Positions 63,583 through 64,000 of a stretch of 64,000 nt of DNA are shown here, piece after piece. Source of the stretch: Collinsella sp. An268 (GTDB lineage Bacteria; Actinomycetota; Coriobacteriia; Coriobacteriales; Coriobacteriaceae). Where the stretch lies: contig NZ_NFJH01000005.1 of NCBI RefSeq assembly GCF_002159765.1, forward strand, positions 62,001 through 126,000, given 5' to 3'. Both the position numbers and the translations under genes were made by a program. How positions within the stretch are numbered: the stretch's first letter is position 1; the number at the start of each line of letters is the position of its first letter. Under the pieces are notes generated by a model. The model had not been told where the DNA came from. It ran no database searches and was given only the letters and a program-made list of their open reading frames with translations.

Positions 63583-64000
63583 GAGAAACCTCCTTGGTCA
63601 CAACCGTGGTTTTAGCGGGAAGAAAGCGCACGAGCGCCGTCACGCCCGGGGTGCCGAGCGTCTTCTCGCACGCCCGCTCGATAGCGTCCTGCACGCGCTT
63701 GGCAAGAGGGGCGAGCTCCTCGTCCGTCAACGCGATGGCCTCAACGGTGAAACGCACCTGATCGTGGTCGCGCCCGAAGATGCGGCCGGTCACCGACTCG
63801 ACCAGCACGCCCTCGCGCTCCGCCGCCGTCGTCGCCGTCGCCTTGAGGGCGGCGATGCTCACCTCGATATCTGGGTTACCGCCGGGATGGAGACAGACGG
63901 GCTCGCGCCGCGCCAAGAAGATGGCGAGCACCGTGATGAGGGCACCGAGGGCGAGGGCGACCAAGCAGACGGCCAGCACGACCTGCACGGCTGCGTTGTC
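63572..64000 (-). CDS. AmaP-like membrane anchor (Asp23 cluster), 5' end outside window
   Basis: About 140 residues are visible; the frame is open to the window edge, so the start is probably upstream, though GTG 63988 is possible. An N-terminal hydrophobic segment (VVLAVCLVALALGALITVLA) is followed by an Asp23-like soluble part (DIEVSIAALKATATTAAERE; FTVEAIALTDEELAPLAKRV). This arrangement, one anchor plus an Asp23-type domain, fits the alkaline-shock membrane anchor AmaP. It is translationally coupled to the DUF2273 gene. Identification rests on pattern and context. Confidence 0.7.
   Translation of the reverse strand, partial: DNAAVQVVLAVCLVALALGALITVLAIFLARREPVCLHPGGNPDIEVSIAALKATATTAAEREGVLVESVTGRIFGRDHDQVRFTVEAIALTDEELAPLAKRVQDAIERACEKTLGTPGVTALVRFLPAKTTVVTKEVSRER

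Overview
The window is high-GC bacterial DNA (core genes look well above 60% G+C) with dense operons, Gram-positive cell-wall features (sortase tails, an Asp23/DUF2273 module) and a gut gene set: bile salt hydrolase, M60-type mucin protease, GH2 glycosidase, type III glutamine synthetase. This fits a gut Coriobacteriia actinobacterium, most likely Collinsella or a close relative. That assignment is inference from gene content; no rRNA or tRNA gene was found.

Layout. 1-8.9 kb: end of a GH2 glycosidase, a large surface M60 metallopeptidase, and a minus-strand bile salt hydrolase/MFS pair. 8.9-16.7 kb: an accessory slot holding a wrecked beta-carbonic anhydrase, a lower-GC reverse transcriptase with a structured leader, a HIRAN membrane protein, a transposase remnant, a chimeric restriction-type pseudogene, an AAA/DUF4143 ATPase under a palindromic promoter, arfB and a frameshifted DUF2442 gene. 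16.7-23.7 kb: tex, a membrane/lipoprotein reading frame, a small Cys-rich protein, an XRE regulator with a desulfoferrodoxin-like tail, an ArsC/Spx-like protein and a Dus enzyme. 23.7-35.2 kb: a second accessory zone with a small HD hydrolase, a TetR-ABC operon, a broken XRE-membrane gene, a low-GC membrane protein with a lysozyme-like motif, an AlbA_2 ATPase followed by tandem decamer repeats, and two copies of a 145-bp gene-end module.

35.2-64 kb is mostly core: guaA, ansA, a small XRE regulator, a DUF1648 protein, ychF, a polyferredoxin, groS-groL, gltB-gltD, an IS200-type remnant, glnN, an M20 amidohydrolase, a cell-wall metallophosphoesterase, metN-metI-metQ and the Asp23 membrane module.

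How it works together: ammonium assimilation is concentrated at 45-55 kb (GltBD plus GSIII). Upstream of gltB lie GAAAC pentamers at 11-bp spacing, resembling the GlnR boxes of other actinobacteria. Host interaction is represented by BSH, the M60 protease and the phosphoesterase. The accessory zones carry many broken genes beside intact defence-like ones, suggesting integration slots with high turnover. Gene starts were set from ribosome binding sites, so several differ from the longest possible reading frame.
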